Below, piece after piece: positions 32,628 through 40,452 of a DNA stretch of 40,452 nt (position 1 is the first letter of the stretch; each line of letters starts with the position of its first letter). Both the position numbers and the translations under genes were made by a program. Origin of the DNA: Blakeslea trispora (lineage: Eukaryota; Mucoromycota; Mucoromycetes; Mucorales; Choanephoraceae); NCBI GenBank assembly GCA_025331445.1, contig JAIWNE010000188.1, forward strand, positions 1 through 40,452, read 5' to 3'. The notes under the pieces were generated by a model. It had not been told where the DNA came from. It saw only the letters and a program-made list of their open reading frames with translations, and made no database searches.

Positions 32628-33915
32628 TTACAACAAATTTTGTTCTGCTATTCTGCTGCTTCTTCTAAGCGCCACAAAAGGTACAACTAGTTCGTCTGAC
32701 TCTTGAACCTCTTCTGTCTCAAGATCCAAGGGAAGTTCCTCCTCGAACGAGTCGTCTTCTTCTGAATCGGAGTCTTCGTCCAAGTTGTCCACCTCGTTGA
32801 GAATGGGAGGCTGCAAATCTGACCTATAGAACTGGACTTCTCTCAATGACTTTAGAAGGCCAGCATAAATATTTGAAGCATATTTGCGCCTCCACATAAA
32901 CTCTGCCAAGATCCAAGGGGTGTTCTTTCTGATTCTTTCTCGTGGAAAGACCCTTATCTTGATGGCGTTCCAAGTTCCTATGGTAATAAGTTAGTAAGAT
33001 GGTCCTAAGTTAAATTAAAATTCATACCTTCAATAGTGTTTGTATGTACACCATCCTCAGAGATGAAGCCTTCGCTGTGATTTACTGAGCGGTGAACCAT
33101 ATGACACCAATCATTGATGAAATTGTAACCGCGCCAAAAGTCAGTATGGATTGTTGATCCTTGGTTTACATTTGTTTCTATGACTGCTCTAAGAGTGGTA
33201 GCATCTCGACGCGGAACAGTCATTAGAAATACTCTTCTCTCTTGTGTTCTCTCAACACCTCCAACAACCCAAACGCCTTCGACACGATGGCCCCGATGAT
33301 ACTTTCGCTTGCCAAACTTTGATTCATCTATCTCTACAATAATAGAGTTGCCATCCCTATCATAATCGCCTAAAAGAATAAAAAGTATCAAAAAAGAGTT
33401 GCTACAAAGTAATAAAATACTTACCAATCTTATCGGGATGGTTGAAACGCCATCTTTCGGTCAAAGGAACTGTTGGTAAATCTACTTGATCGATATCAAG
33501 CTGAGGCTCTACTTGATTTACTAACAAAAAGTCTTGCTGCATGACTTGTAGCATGTACCTAATGGTAAGACGAATAGTCTCGGGATCAAATCCGGTCAAC
33601 AAAGAGATGGCTTGTCGGGGAACGTTATACACAAGCCAGAGCAAGATGATTCGCCATTGATGTTGCACTGGAATATTTCTACCATAGAATACCGTTTGGT
33701 GAAGGGCTGAGCGTGAAGACTTGTTACACTTGCAACTGTTTTTATGGCAACGCCAAACCCAACCGTAACGCTGGTTCCAGACAAACTTCATGCGTTGGGG
33801 CTCGCTTACTAATACATCATCAACAACATCCCCGCTATCATCTTTCCTACGGCCGCCGTGACAATAAACTAGATCACTAAAGTTGTAAATAATGCGGTGA
33901 CGAACAAAAAATCTA
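32628..33915 (-). CDS. Merlin/ISXO2-like DDE transposase
   Basis: Exons (minus) up to 33915, then 33425, 33028-33369 and 32628-32977, with introns 33370-33424 and 32978-33027. N-terminal zinc-type region: CHGG, VWRCHKNSCKCN. Then a helix-turn-helix-like part (WRIILLWLVYNVPRQAISLL). The ISXO2 DDE core: IVEIDESKFGKRKYHRG (first D), WVVGGVERTQERRVFL, IHTDFWRGYNFI (second D), VNHSEGF, HTNTIEGTWNAIKI (E, its codon next to the intron). The C-terminal tail is strongly acidic (DEDSDSEEDDSFEEEL). About 390 residues; no stops or shifts. The true start is unclear: no ATG precedes the conserved N terminus in frame, so an upstream exon, possibly the 151-aa ORF, is expected; internal ATG before KFVWNQRYG is the fallback. 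Confidence 0.85.
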
Positions 33916-33955
33916 CTCAAAAGTTAGAACTATGTAGTTGTAATGTTAAATAAAC

Positions 33956-34411
33956 TTATTCAATCATATCAGTTTCGGTTTGCAAGTCACGCACAAGATC
34001 CTCATAGGGCAATGGTTTGATAATAGGGTGTCTTGCAAATGCAATCACTTCAGGAAGCTCCTCAACAGGCAAGGGAACAGGAATTTCTCGTCCAGATAGG
34101 GTGACGTTGGGCTCTTCTTCTAACTGATCTTCGCTTAAGGCGTCATCGAGCTCAACCTCAGACATCTGGGAACCCATTTCATGTTGGAAAACAGAACCAG
34201 GAGGCGACAAAAAAGAGGAAGGAAGACCACCACGAGTTACTCTAACAGGTCGACCAAGAGAACGAGCATGAGTTCCAACAGTACCTACGTATTCCGATCC
34301 CTCTTCAGTCAAAGCGGCTGATGAAGATGACATAGAAACATCCTCGCAAGACGAACTTGAGATAAGATCAATAACCTCGGGACCAGAGACAGAGTTGCGA
34401 AAGTAATTCAT
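33956..34411 (-). CDS. 151-aa acidic protein of Merlin element, full copy
   Basis: Same protein as 31762-32217, here 40 bp upstream of the transposase frame. A TTCTAAC branch-like sequence and AG follow its stop (33911-33930), which suggests an acceptor for the transposase exon. With a matching donor inside this ORF the two would form one gene, but no donor keeps the phase. A separate function (for example a transcription or targeting cofactor) is possible; nothing in the sequence identifies it. Confidence 0.6.
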   Translation of the reverse strand: MNYFRNSVSGPEVIDLISSSSCEDVSMSSSSAALTEEGSEYVGTVGTHARSLGRPVRVTRGGLPSSFLSPPGSVFQHEMGSQMSEVELDDALSEDQLEEEPNVTLSGREIPVPLPVEELPEVIAFARHPIIKPLPYEDLVRDLQTETDMIE

Positions 34412-34619
34412 TTGAAAAAATAGAATATAATGCGAAAGAGATAAAGAAAAGAAAAAGAAAAGAAAAAACTCTCCTATTTATACTATTTTCTGAGAATAAA
34501 ATTTATAAAAAGGCAGTCCAAAATTTTCTATTGAGCGGTCACATTTCAAGTAATTAGTGATCAATGTGACTTTTAATTGATGACTCATAGAAATTTTTTG
34601 TGACATAATAAAAGTAGAA

Positions 34620-34658
34620 TACGTCAGTAAGCCGTTGACGTCAACTGTGTAGACGTCA
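34620..34658 (-). promoter_or_regulatory. Triple TGACGTC cluster, right arm
   Basis: Mirror copy of 31515-31553 in the full Merlin element, upstream of the ORF starting at 34411. Confidence 0.55.
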
Positions 34659-35042
34659 TTATCGAATTTAAAGTAATAGGTGATGTCAGGTTTGGAAAAT
34701 TCATAGCAATTTATTATTATTTTTCTTAATTTCTTTAAGCCTTATTGTGTTTTGACATGTTTGACATTCTTATTCCCGTGTAATTGTTATCCTTTTTTTG
34801 TAATTAAAATCATTGTACCCATCAGTTAATTGTTTTTCTTTATGCATCACTTTATTTTTATATTTCATGTTGGAAACCTGATGCTCATCACTTAAACCTT
34901 TTAGTCTAATCGGTCCATCATTATCTATTTATTTCCTTCTCCAAGTGAATTTGATAGCTCTCATTTGACTTATGTGACCAGCTCATGCCCTTCGACAGAT
35001 GCAAAGGTATTTTTTTTAAAAATCTCAAAATTTTTTTTTTGC

Positions 35043-35113
35043 AAAAAGCAAGAGTCAAACAGGCGACCTTTCGTCTTACGTACTGACGATCTACCAATAA
35101 TACTACAGATAAT
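35043..35113 (-). other. tRNA-like (Arg-type) module, right arm
   Basis: Mirror copy of 31060-31130, reading inward from the outer Merlin end. Confidence 0.4.
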
Positions 35114-35297
35114 TTAAATGTTAAGAAAAATTACAAATTAATTTAACCTAATTTAGTCACGTGACTTTTACAAGATGTTGATTATCTCGAGAACTAGACC
35201 TTCCTAAAGTGGCAGAGTTGTTTCACAATACTTTTAATACTTATATCTATCATACAAGCACAAAAAATTACCAGTGTGCACAGGCCCCCTTTTAACC

Positions 35298-35476
35298 TGA
35301 AGCTGCTGATTGGTGTTAGCAAGGGCTCGCTTCAACTCTTGTACCTCTCTGTTGATGACCGTGTTGTTCTGGCGAGGAGTAGAGACAGTACCGCTGATGC
35401 TGACAGCGTTAGGTACAGGAATGGGAACAGCAACGGCGTTAGTGTTGGTGTTGTTGGAAGTGGTAGTGTAAAACAT
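35298..35476 (-). pseudogene. B3 N-terminal exon fragment (element 3)
   Basis: ATG at 35474-35476 begins MFYTTTSNNTNTNAV; a Val/Pro/Thr-rich stretch is followed by a coil start (NREVQELKRALANTNQQLQ) equivalent to the N-terminal coils of B1 and B2. It is cut at the last Gln by the outer Merlin terminus, and readthrough into Merlin gives VKRGPVHTG. Together with 30707-30873 it is what remains of gene B in this element. Everything from the coil to the last exon, roughly 0.8 kb by comparison with B1 and B2, is gone. Confidence 0.75.
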
Positions 35477-35536
35477 GTTTGAATTATATAGAAATGATGA
35501 TAAAGACAATCAACAAAATGAAATCAGGCACAAAAT

Positions 35537-35544
35537 CTTTTATA
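35537..35544 (-). promoter_or_regulatory. TATA box of B3
   Basis: TATAAAAG on the minus strand, about 60 bp upstream of the B3 start. Confidence 0.55.
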
Positions 35545-35711
35545 CTGTCAGCATTAGAAACTTTGATTTGAATTAATTTGACACAATCGGAATTTGAATA
35601 AAACTTGGTTTAAACACCAAGTGGCTCAGGACAAAACATTTAAATCGTTAAAACCAATTAAAATTTTTTAGTTTTTTTTTCCTTTTGTTCTTTCTTTAAA
35701 CTATTTATGAG

Positions 35712-36269
35712 TGGTTCATGGTATGTATCTATTACTAAAAATAAAAAAGAAAACAATTATTAATATGAATTACTGTATAGTATTACCGTGCAAGTAACAA
35801 GTTTTCGTTCCTGTTACTTTTCGCAAAAAGGTAAATGAAAGAATCTTCCTATTGAAACGAAGCTAACGCTTTTCTTTTGATAGTCATAACTAGTTACCTT
35901 GCCCTTCTCAAAGTGTGTGTAAAGAAAGCCCAAATCCTTTGATACTCTCAAATTGTAAGTAAAGATAAAAAAAATAAGATGCAACTGAATAAGCTCGATC
36001 TAATTTTGCATTTGATGTATTTTGTAGATGTTCTATCTGAAGGATTCTTACTGCGAAGGCTGATGTTTATCATAATGAAAAGGTAAATAATTTCTAACAT
36101 TTACGTTTGCAATCGATTCTAACAACCCTTTCTTTTTATTTCACTATAGTTCTTTTTCTTTTACAAAGATCGTCTAATGGCCTCAAGAAAAGATACCAAC
36201 TGCTTCTGTCTTATTCTAATTCCCTGACTGAATAATAAGCGTATAGCTCTGAAAACAACGGTTCTAAAG
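35712..36269 (+). other. D3: spliced unit with tiny exons, divergent from B3
   Basis: TGGTTCATG|GTATGT at 35712-35720, then exon-like segments 35781-35830, 35884-35954, 36028-36082 and 36149-36269, each bounded by AG and GTAA-type donors. Lengths 50/71/55/121 resemble those in D1 and D2. No continuous frame. About 235 bp from the B3 start, pointing away. Confidence 0.5.
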
Positions 36270-36543
36270 GTAAGCACAGAATATGAATACTGCAATACCC
36301 AAGGCAAGGTAAAGAGGTACAAATGAGTACGGGGGACCCAGTATATTGAGCATTGGATTAGCCAATAATATATGAACACAAATCCTATAGATAAATCATA
36401 TATAGTAATAACTGATTATGAATAAACCAATTATATAAAAGAATTTAAAAAAGCCTTCCGTAATATATTTTAACTGAGTACGAAAAGAGTAGTAACGAAA
36501 GCATACTAGCCAATAAAGAAAAGCAACAACTGCCAAATAGAGC

Positions 36544-36680
36544 ATACATCTTTAAACTAAGGTCAAATAGCAAAGGAGTGTAATTGAAATGATTGTGTAA
36601 TAATGTAACGTGGAGATTTTATGGGAGTAAAGGGATATAAAGACCGAAAGAAGTACAAGAGGTCTCTTTAAGCCAATGGT
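36544..36680 (+). repeat. Conserved internal block of the D-side end, element 3
   Basis: ATACATCTTTAAACTAAGGT..AATAATGTAACGT, then CTCTTTAAGCCAATGGTATT; matches elements 1 and 2. Confidence 0.8.
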
Positions 36681-36731
36681 ATTAAGGGTGTTTTAATCAA
36701 GAAAGCAAATAAGATCAAAGGATTACCCTTT

Positions 36732-36945
36732 AAACCGACATGCATTATCTGTCAGTTAAAAGCCCAAAACACCCTTTAACGAGCATAAATTTTCTGTCAG
36801 TTAAAAGTCTAAAACACCCTTTAACCGACAATTTTTAAGCAGCGAGAAAATTGTCGGTTAAAGGCCTAATAAACCCTTAAACCGATTAGTCTGTGTTTTG
36901 TCTTTTTCTGTCGTTAACCGACAAAGTCGGTTAAATATCCCAAAC
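36732..36945. repeat. Right subterminal repeats of element 3
   Basis: At least six copies of TTTAACCGAC/GTCGGTTAAA or close variants (TGTCAGTTAAAAG), both orientations, at about 36731, 36751, 36797, 36819, 36853, 36875 and 36925. Same unit as the hairpin at 26081-26135. Confidence 0.85.
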
Positions 36946-36978
36946 AGGGTTTTTCAGATATAAATCAGACAAGCTTTT

Positions 36979-37000
36979 ACCCGTAGTGGTCCCACTACAG
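36979..37000. repeat. Back-to-back CACTA termini of elements 3 and 4
   Basis: ACCCGTAGTG (end of element 3, 36988), four bases GTCC, then CACTACAG (start of element 4, 36993). Confidence 0.85.
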
Positions 37001-37093
37001 AAAATTGGGTTTTCCGGCCCGTAACTCATACCCGAAAACATGAGTTATAGGGGTTGTTATAGAGGGTTATTTTGCAGCAAATCTATAACTCGG

Positions 37094-37162
37094 TGAAAAA
37101 TGGTCAGAATGAGCTGAGACTTGGCATGAGTATATCTTTAACTATGTAAAATACATTTTTGC
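37094..37162 (+). repeat. A-side conserved internal block, element 4
   Basis: GTGAAAAATGGTCAGAATGA..TTTAACTATGTAAAATACAT; counterpart of 26161-26232 and 9430-9515 (minus). Confidence 0.8.
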
Positions 37163-38754
37163 AAAAAAGTTGAGACCTTTATAGCAAGTATTCATTGTTT
37201 TATAGCTGTTTAATTTCTGGTATTCTTTAACTTGTAAAAAAAAAATAATAAATTAATTTCAAAGTGTTTAAAAGTCCGGTTTTTACCTCTGCCAAATTTT
37301 CCTCTGCTAAAAATCAATTCACCGCAAAACGAATCCATTAACCTGATTAGCTGAAACACTTTATTTTTTTCTAAAGCATAAAGAAATTATGCTGTATGCT
37401 AATGTTGTTGGTACATGTTGCAATGCTGCACATCAAGAGGCAGTGAGTGGTTTGTAGTGTTGCAAAAGTATTCCTGTTCTATCAGGAAAGGGTTTTTGCG
37501 AATAGTTTATCGAAACAGTGGCTCATGAGCTCGCTATTCTCTTTTTATAAAAAAATATAATAAAACACTGCTTAAAGAAGAGTGATGCTGGTTATTTTGT
37601 ACAAATCAAAGAAAGAGTAGTGATGTCGTTGTTCTTTACACTAAATAGAGAAAAGGTATTGAAAAGTTCATGCTGAATAACAAAAAAAAAAAAGAGAAGC
37701 TCGATACAACTGAAAAACGAGATTAATAAAAAAAAATAAAAAAAAAGAGAGAGGAATTACTGTAGTCATGTAAAAGGTAAATTATTTTTTATTTGAAAGT
37801 GTCAACTAACAATTAGAAAAGACTTTGATTAAAATTGTAATATATACTAATGTCTTGAATGGCTTGGTTGTTTGAAAGAAAAAAAAAGATTTAAACATAT
37901 GCTGTCGCTCAAAAAAATTATTTATAAAGAGAATGCTTCTTCATTACTTCCAACTGTTTGTGCGAATCACTGTTGCTGGTCTCAAGAGTGCAGTATATTG
38001 AGAAAGCTCACTCAAAAATACTAGATAAAAGAAGTCGAACGTTTCTTTTCGTAGACAAAGAACCACAAGTTAAAGCTTTGCATGGTAAACAACTTCATTT
38101 AAAGAAATAAAAAAAAGCTGGTGGTTTCTTGTTGTTATTAGAGTTCGTTATTTAGTATTTCTACAAGTTGAGATGAGCTTATATGGTTTGCGTAGTCTGA
38201 TCAGTCGTATGTTGCAACTGAGATTCTCCTTAGAGTCGATAGTCTTGAATTAAAAAAAAAAGAGTATTCTCCTACTGTAACCAATTAAAAAAAATCAAAG
38301 GTAAAGAAAAGTCAGCAACACCAACAAGCGTAGTCAAAAAAAAAAACTCTGTTCGGTCTCGAATATTTAATAGCAGATAGCTGTATTTAAACAAACTTTT
38401 TACTTTGGATATATTAGGGAGGCATCTTATCTTAAAACATAGTAAAGGAGTATAAAGAATGAGAGTGTAGTCTTTTGACAGTAATAGTAATGAGATAAAA
38501 TACACATTAATTTAAAATAAAAAAGACTTTGCTGTATCCATTAGATACCAAAATCATAAAATGTTTCGGTTTAATATACATCTACCAAAAGGGATCATTC
38601 ATCAACCGACATCCTTAATCATCCAAAGACATTGTTTCCGATCAATGGTTTCTAATCAATAAAAGTTTTCATTTGTCCTTGATCAAGGAACGAATAATAT
38701 GTTGCTCAACTCATTCGATTTTATCAAAGCAGACAAATTTGAAGAAGAGAAAAA
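37163..38754. other. AT-rich spacer before A4
   Basis: No gene seen; several poly-A runs around 37680-37750. Longer than the corresponding spacer of element 3 (about 0.6 kb). Confidence 0.5.
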
Positions 38755-38762
38755 GTATAAAA
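38755..38762 (+). promoter_or_regulatory. TATA box of A4
   Basis: TATAAAAG 66 bp upstream of the A4 start codon; same spacing as A3. Confidence 0.5.
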
Positions 38763-38827
38763 GAGTAAGAAAAAACACTGAAACGCCATATATTCTTTAT
38801 TCTAAATCCATCAATTACCTTACCAAA

Positions 38828-40452
38828 ATGTCTACTCGTATCACTGAAAGATGTTACTACTGTCACTGTGATGAATGTGTGTTCCTTCCTCCTCCCAGAC
38901 CTCTCTTGAACCAAGCTGAATACAATTACCATGTCAGAACCAAGAAATTTGAGGATGAAGTATGCTAAGTGGAGAGCTTCTTACAGTAAGTGTATGACTT
39001 GTAAATAACAGCCCTTGATTCTAACTTGTATTTGTTTTTCTTTTCTGTTTAGGTGGAAGAACTGCTGCCGCCACTACACCTGCCTACTACCGCAGAAGAG
39101 TTGCCACAGTTAGTGCTCCATTGATGAAGGTAAACAATTGATATCTCGTACCTGTAGTGTTGAATCATATCTAACTAGCTTCTTGTCAACAACTGTTCAA
39201 AGCAATGTTGATACTTCTGATGTAGAACATCCGACTCGATGGATTATGTTATGGATGAAGCTGTTGATGATGAATTGAGCCGATAACGATGATACGAGGA
39301 TGCTGATGCCGCTTCTGATGACGAAGATCTATACGATGAATTTGTTTCTTGCTGTAAGTAGTATTCTATTATTTCCAGTTAGAACCATAGACTAATTTTA
39401 ACTTTTTTTTCACTTAGCCAACAAGTCCCTCAATTGAAACTTCAAAGATCCTTTCTTCCATGGTTTCCAAATTTCATGACAATAATTTACCAAACGCTCA
39501 AACCGAAGAAGTAATCGAACCTTAAACAAAGTTTGAAAATCCATGGCGACGGATACCGATTTCCCAAAACTGTGGCTACCTTTGTCGACCGAGATCTTCT
39601 AAAGCAATGAGTACAGATGGCATAACATACTACGCAGCATGTCCATCTTGTCACCATCTCACAACCATGCAAAGCGAGCCAACTCAGAAGAAAAAATCTG
39701 TAATCAGACATTGCAAGGCGCCATTTTCAAGCCCACTGGATCCGGTGAATTTTGTAATGGCTTGGTGTACGAAAACAACAAGAGTGTTGAAAATGGCAAG
39801 CTTATTCCCAGTTAGTTTTTTCGTACTGTCTATTCCCGCTACCTTGAAGAAGTTCTTTGTACGAAAAGACTTCTCTGACCAAATCAAGGCATGGAAAACC
39901 CGTAATCCTGCTGAAGAGTATCTTTGCGATGTTTATGATGCTGCTGTTTCTTGGGTTCAAGTCCTCTCCTTCCGAGCCTCCTTTCGTTACTTTGTCTGAT
40001 TATAACCTTCTGCTTCACTTTAAACATTGACTGGTTTAGTCCATTTGGTACAAACCACAGGTTGGTTGTATCTATCTTACAATTATGAACCTGCCAAAGA
40101 AAAATGGCCGAGACTTAAAGAAGAATATGATCCTTGTTGGTATATCCCTGGTCCTTGCGAGCCGCCAACTACAGCAATCAACCACTACCTTGTTCCTTGG
40201 TGAAAGACTGAAGACGCTCTTAGAAGGTTTAGATATGAAATGGTGATGTCAGATGGCACATCCAAAACAACCAAGTCGGCATGCTTGTACGCTATCAGCT
40301 CGGATCTACCAGCCACGAAGAAGCTTGCTGCAAGTATGTCTTTCAACAGTGGATTCGGGTGTCACATGTGTAAAACATTCTTTCCAAGATTTGAAGGCAA
40401 GGTAACAACCGTAATATTGCCATTGGAATTGCAATGATTGGGAGCCTAGAAC
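38828..40452 (+). pseudogene. Gene A4 (element 4): Tnp2 transposase, many frameshifts, cut by the window edge
   Basis: Exon 1 from ATG 38828: MSTRITERCYYCHCDECVFL has the CxCxxC motif. It shifts frame near 38960 (..KKFEDE then YAKWRASY in the next frame) and ends at 38985 before GTAAGT. Exon 2 from 39053 (YYRRRVATVSAP) is followed by acidic exon 3 remnants around 39230-39356 and exon 4 from about 39420. Recognisable pieces in different frames: YYAACPSCHHL, LKKFFVRKDFSDQIKAW, YNLLLHF, MNLPKKNGRDLKKNM, SSDLPATKKLAASMSFNSGF, CHMCKTFFP. At least five shifts plus several stops. The exon layout matches A1 and A3, so it is the same gene at an advanced stage of decay. Confidence 0.8.

Larger units (their letters stand above)
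30876..35297. repeat. 4.4-kb near-palindrome of two Merlin copies
   Basis: The left arm 30876-32311 and right arm 33862-35297 are each 1436 bp and inverted copies of each other. I noticed two differences: a G/A in the terminal repeat (30885) and a C/T near 31366. The 1.55-kb centre is the rest of the full Merlin copy. There is no target duplication at the outer borders (AACTAG against TGAAGC). Confidence 0.9.
32312..35297 (-). mobile_element. Full-length Merlin (IS1595/ISXO2-type) transposon, 2986 bp
   Basis: Both ends start GGTTAAAAGGGGGCCTGTGC and are identical for 27 bp (32312-32338 and the minus strand of 35271-35297). Encodes, on the minus strand, the 151-aa protein and then a spliced DDE transposase. 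Merlin elements normally make 8-9-bp target duplications; none exists here because the inner end abuts the truncated copy and the outer end abuts B3 exon 1. Confidence 0.9.
26061..36988 (+). mobile_element. Element 3: four-gene CACTA-type transposon with nested Merlin insertions
   Basis: Starts CACTACAGGGAAATG at 26061 and ends ACCCGTAGTG at 36988. Both ends carry GTCGGTTAAAGG repeats found nowhere else in the window. Gene order: A3 (+), C3 (+), B3 (-), D3 (+). Flanking triplets are GTT on the left and GTC on the right, so the expected 3-bp duplication is imperfect. Of the 10.9 kb, 4.4 kb is the Merlin palindrome within B3; without it the element would be about 6.5 kb, close to element 1. A3 has two nonsense codons and B3 has lost its middle, but C3 is intact. 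Confidence 0.85.
36993..40452 (+). mobile_element. Element 4: left part of a further CACTA-family copy
   Basis: Starts CACTACAGAAAATTGGG. Its own subterminal repeat is ATAACTC/GAGTTAT (37018-37092). The shared A-side block follows, then gene A4. It continues beyond the window. A4 is heavily damaged. Confidence 0.8.

Overview
The window looks like a transposon graveyard from a fungal nuclear genome, most likely Mucoromycota (Mucorales-like). This assignment is inference. It rests on AT-rich sequence, introns of about 50-65 nt with GTAAGT-type donors and CTAAC-like branch sites, TATAAAAG-type boxes 25-120 bp before start codons, and the mix of element families. I see no convincing host housekeeping gene, no rRNA, no bona fide tRNA and no CRISPR array.

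The main content is several copies of a multi-gene CACTA-type (Tnp2/Transposase_21) DNA transposon. Its layout, in the transposase orientation, is: terminus CACTAC(A/G)G; A (about 730-aa Tnp2-like transposase with an N-terminal CxCxxC zinc motif); C (about 250-aa protein); B (coiled-coil protein, opposite strand, convergent with C at only 24-57 bp); D (a spliced unit with tiny exons, divergent from B, no convincing reading frame); then the other terminus. Element 1 (2634-9606, reversed) is complete and bounded by a perfect 3-bp AGG target duplication. Element 2 (about 22130-26057) keeps C, B and D but has no A. Element 3 (26061-36988) carries all four, with B broken. Element 4 starts at 36993 and runs off the right edge. 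Each element has its own subterminal repeat (TTTCAGGCC, TCAGAATCTGACA, GTCGGTTAAAGG, ATAACTC), while the blocks just inside are shared.

Two older, different Tnp2 elements are also present. 'Element 0' (1-1230 transposase end, plus gene B0) was split when element 1 inserted in the first coding exon of B0; removing element 1 and one AGG leaves the B0 frame open. 'Element E' (13528-18659) has a divergent gene pair whose transposase carries four nonsense codons. In both, the protein made by stand-alone gene C appears instead as the C-terminal domain of the transposase.

Inside gene B of element 3 lies a 4.4-kb near-palindrome (30876-35297) made of two copies of a Merlin/IS1595-type (ISXO2 DDE) transposon. 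One is full length (32312-35297) and the other is a 1436-bp truncated copy in opposite orientation with only two differences seen. The truncated copy stops exactly at the terminal repeat of the full copy, and the middle of gene B is missing. This is what an aberrant adjacent-deletion event would leave. The Merlin element carries an extra 151-aa acidic protein, a triple TGACGTC promoter cluster, and tRNA-like Pol III box sequences near both ends.

Most transposase copies are broken by one to four nonsense codons or frameshifts. Gene C of element 3, gene B0 (apart from the insertion) and the Merlin transposase look intact. The stretches 9703-13360, 14527-15614, 18660-22050 and 37163-38754 hold no gene I can support.
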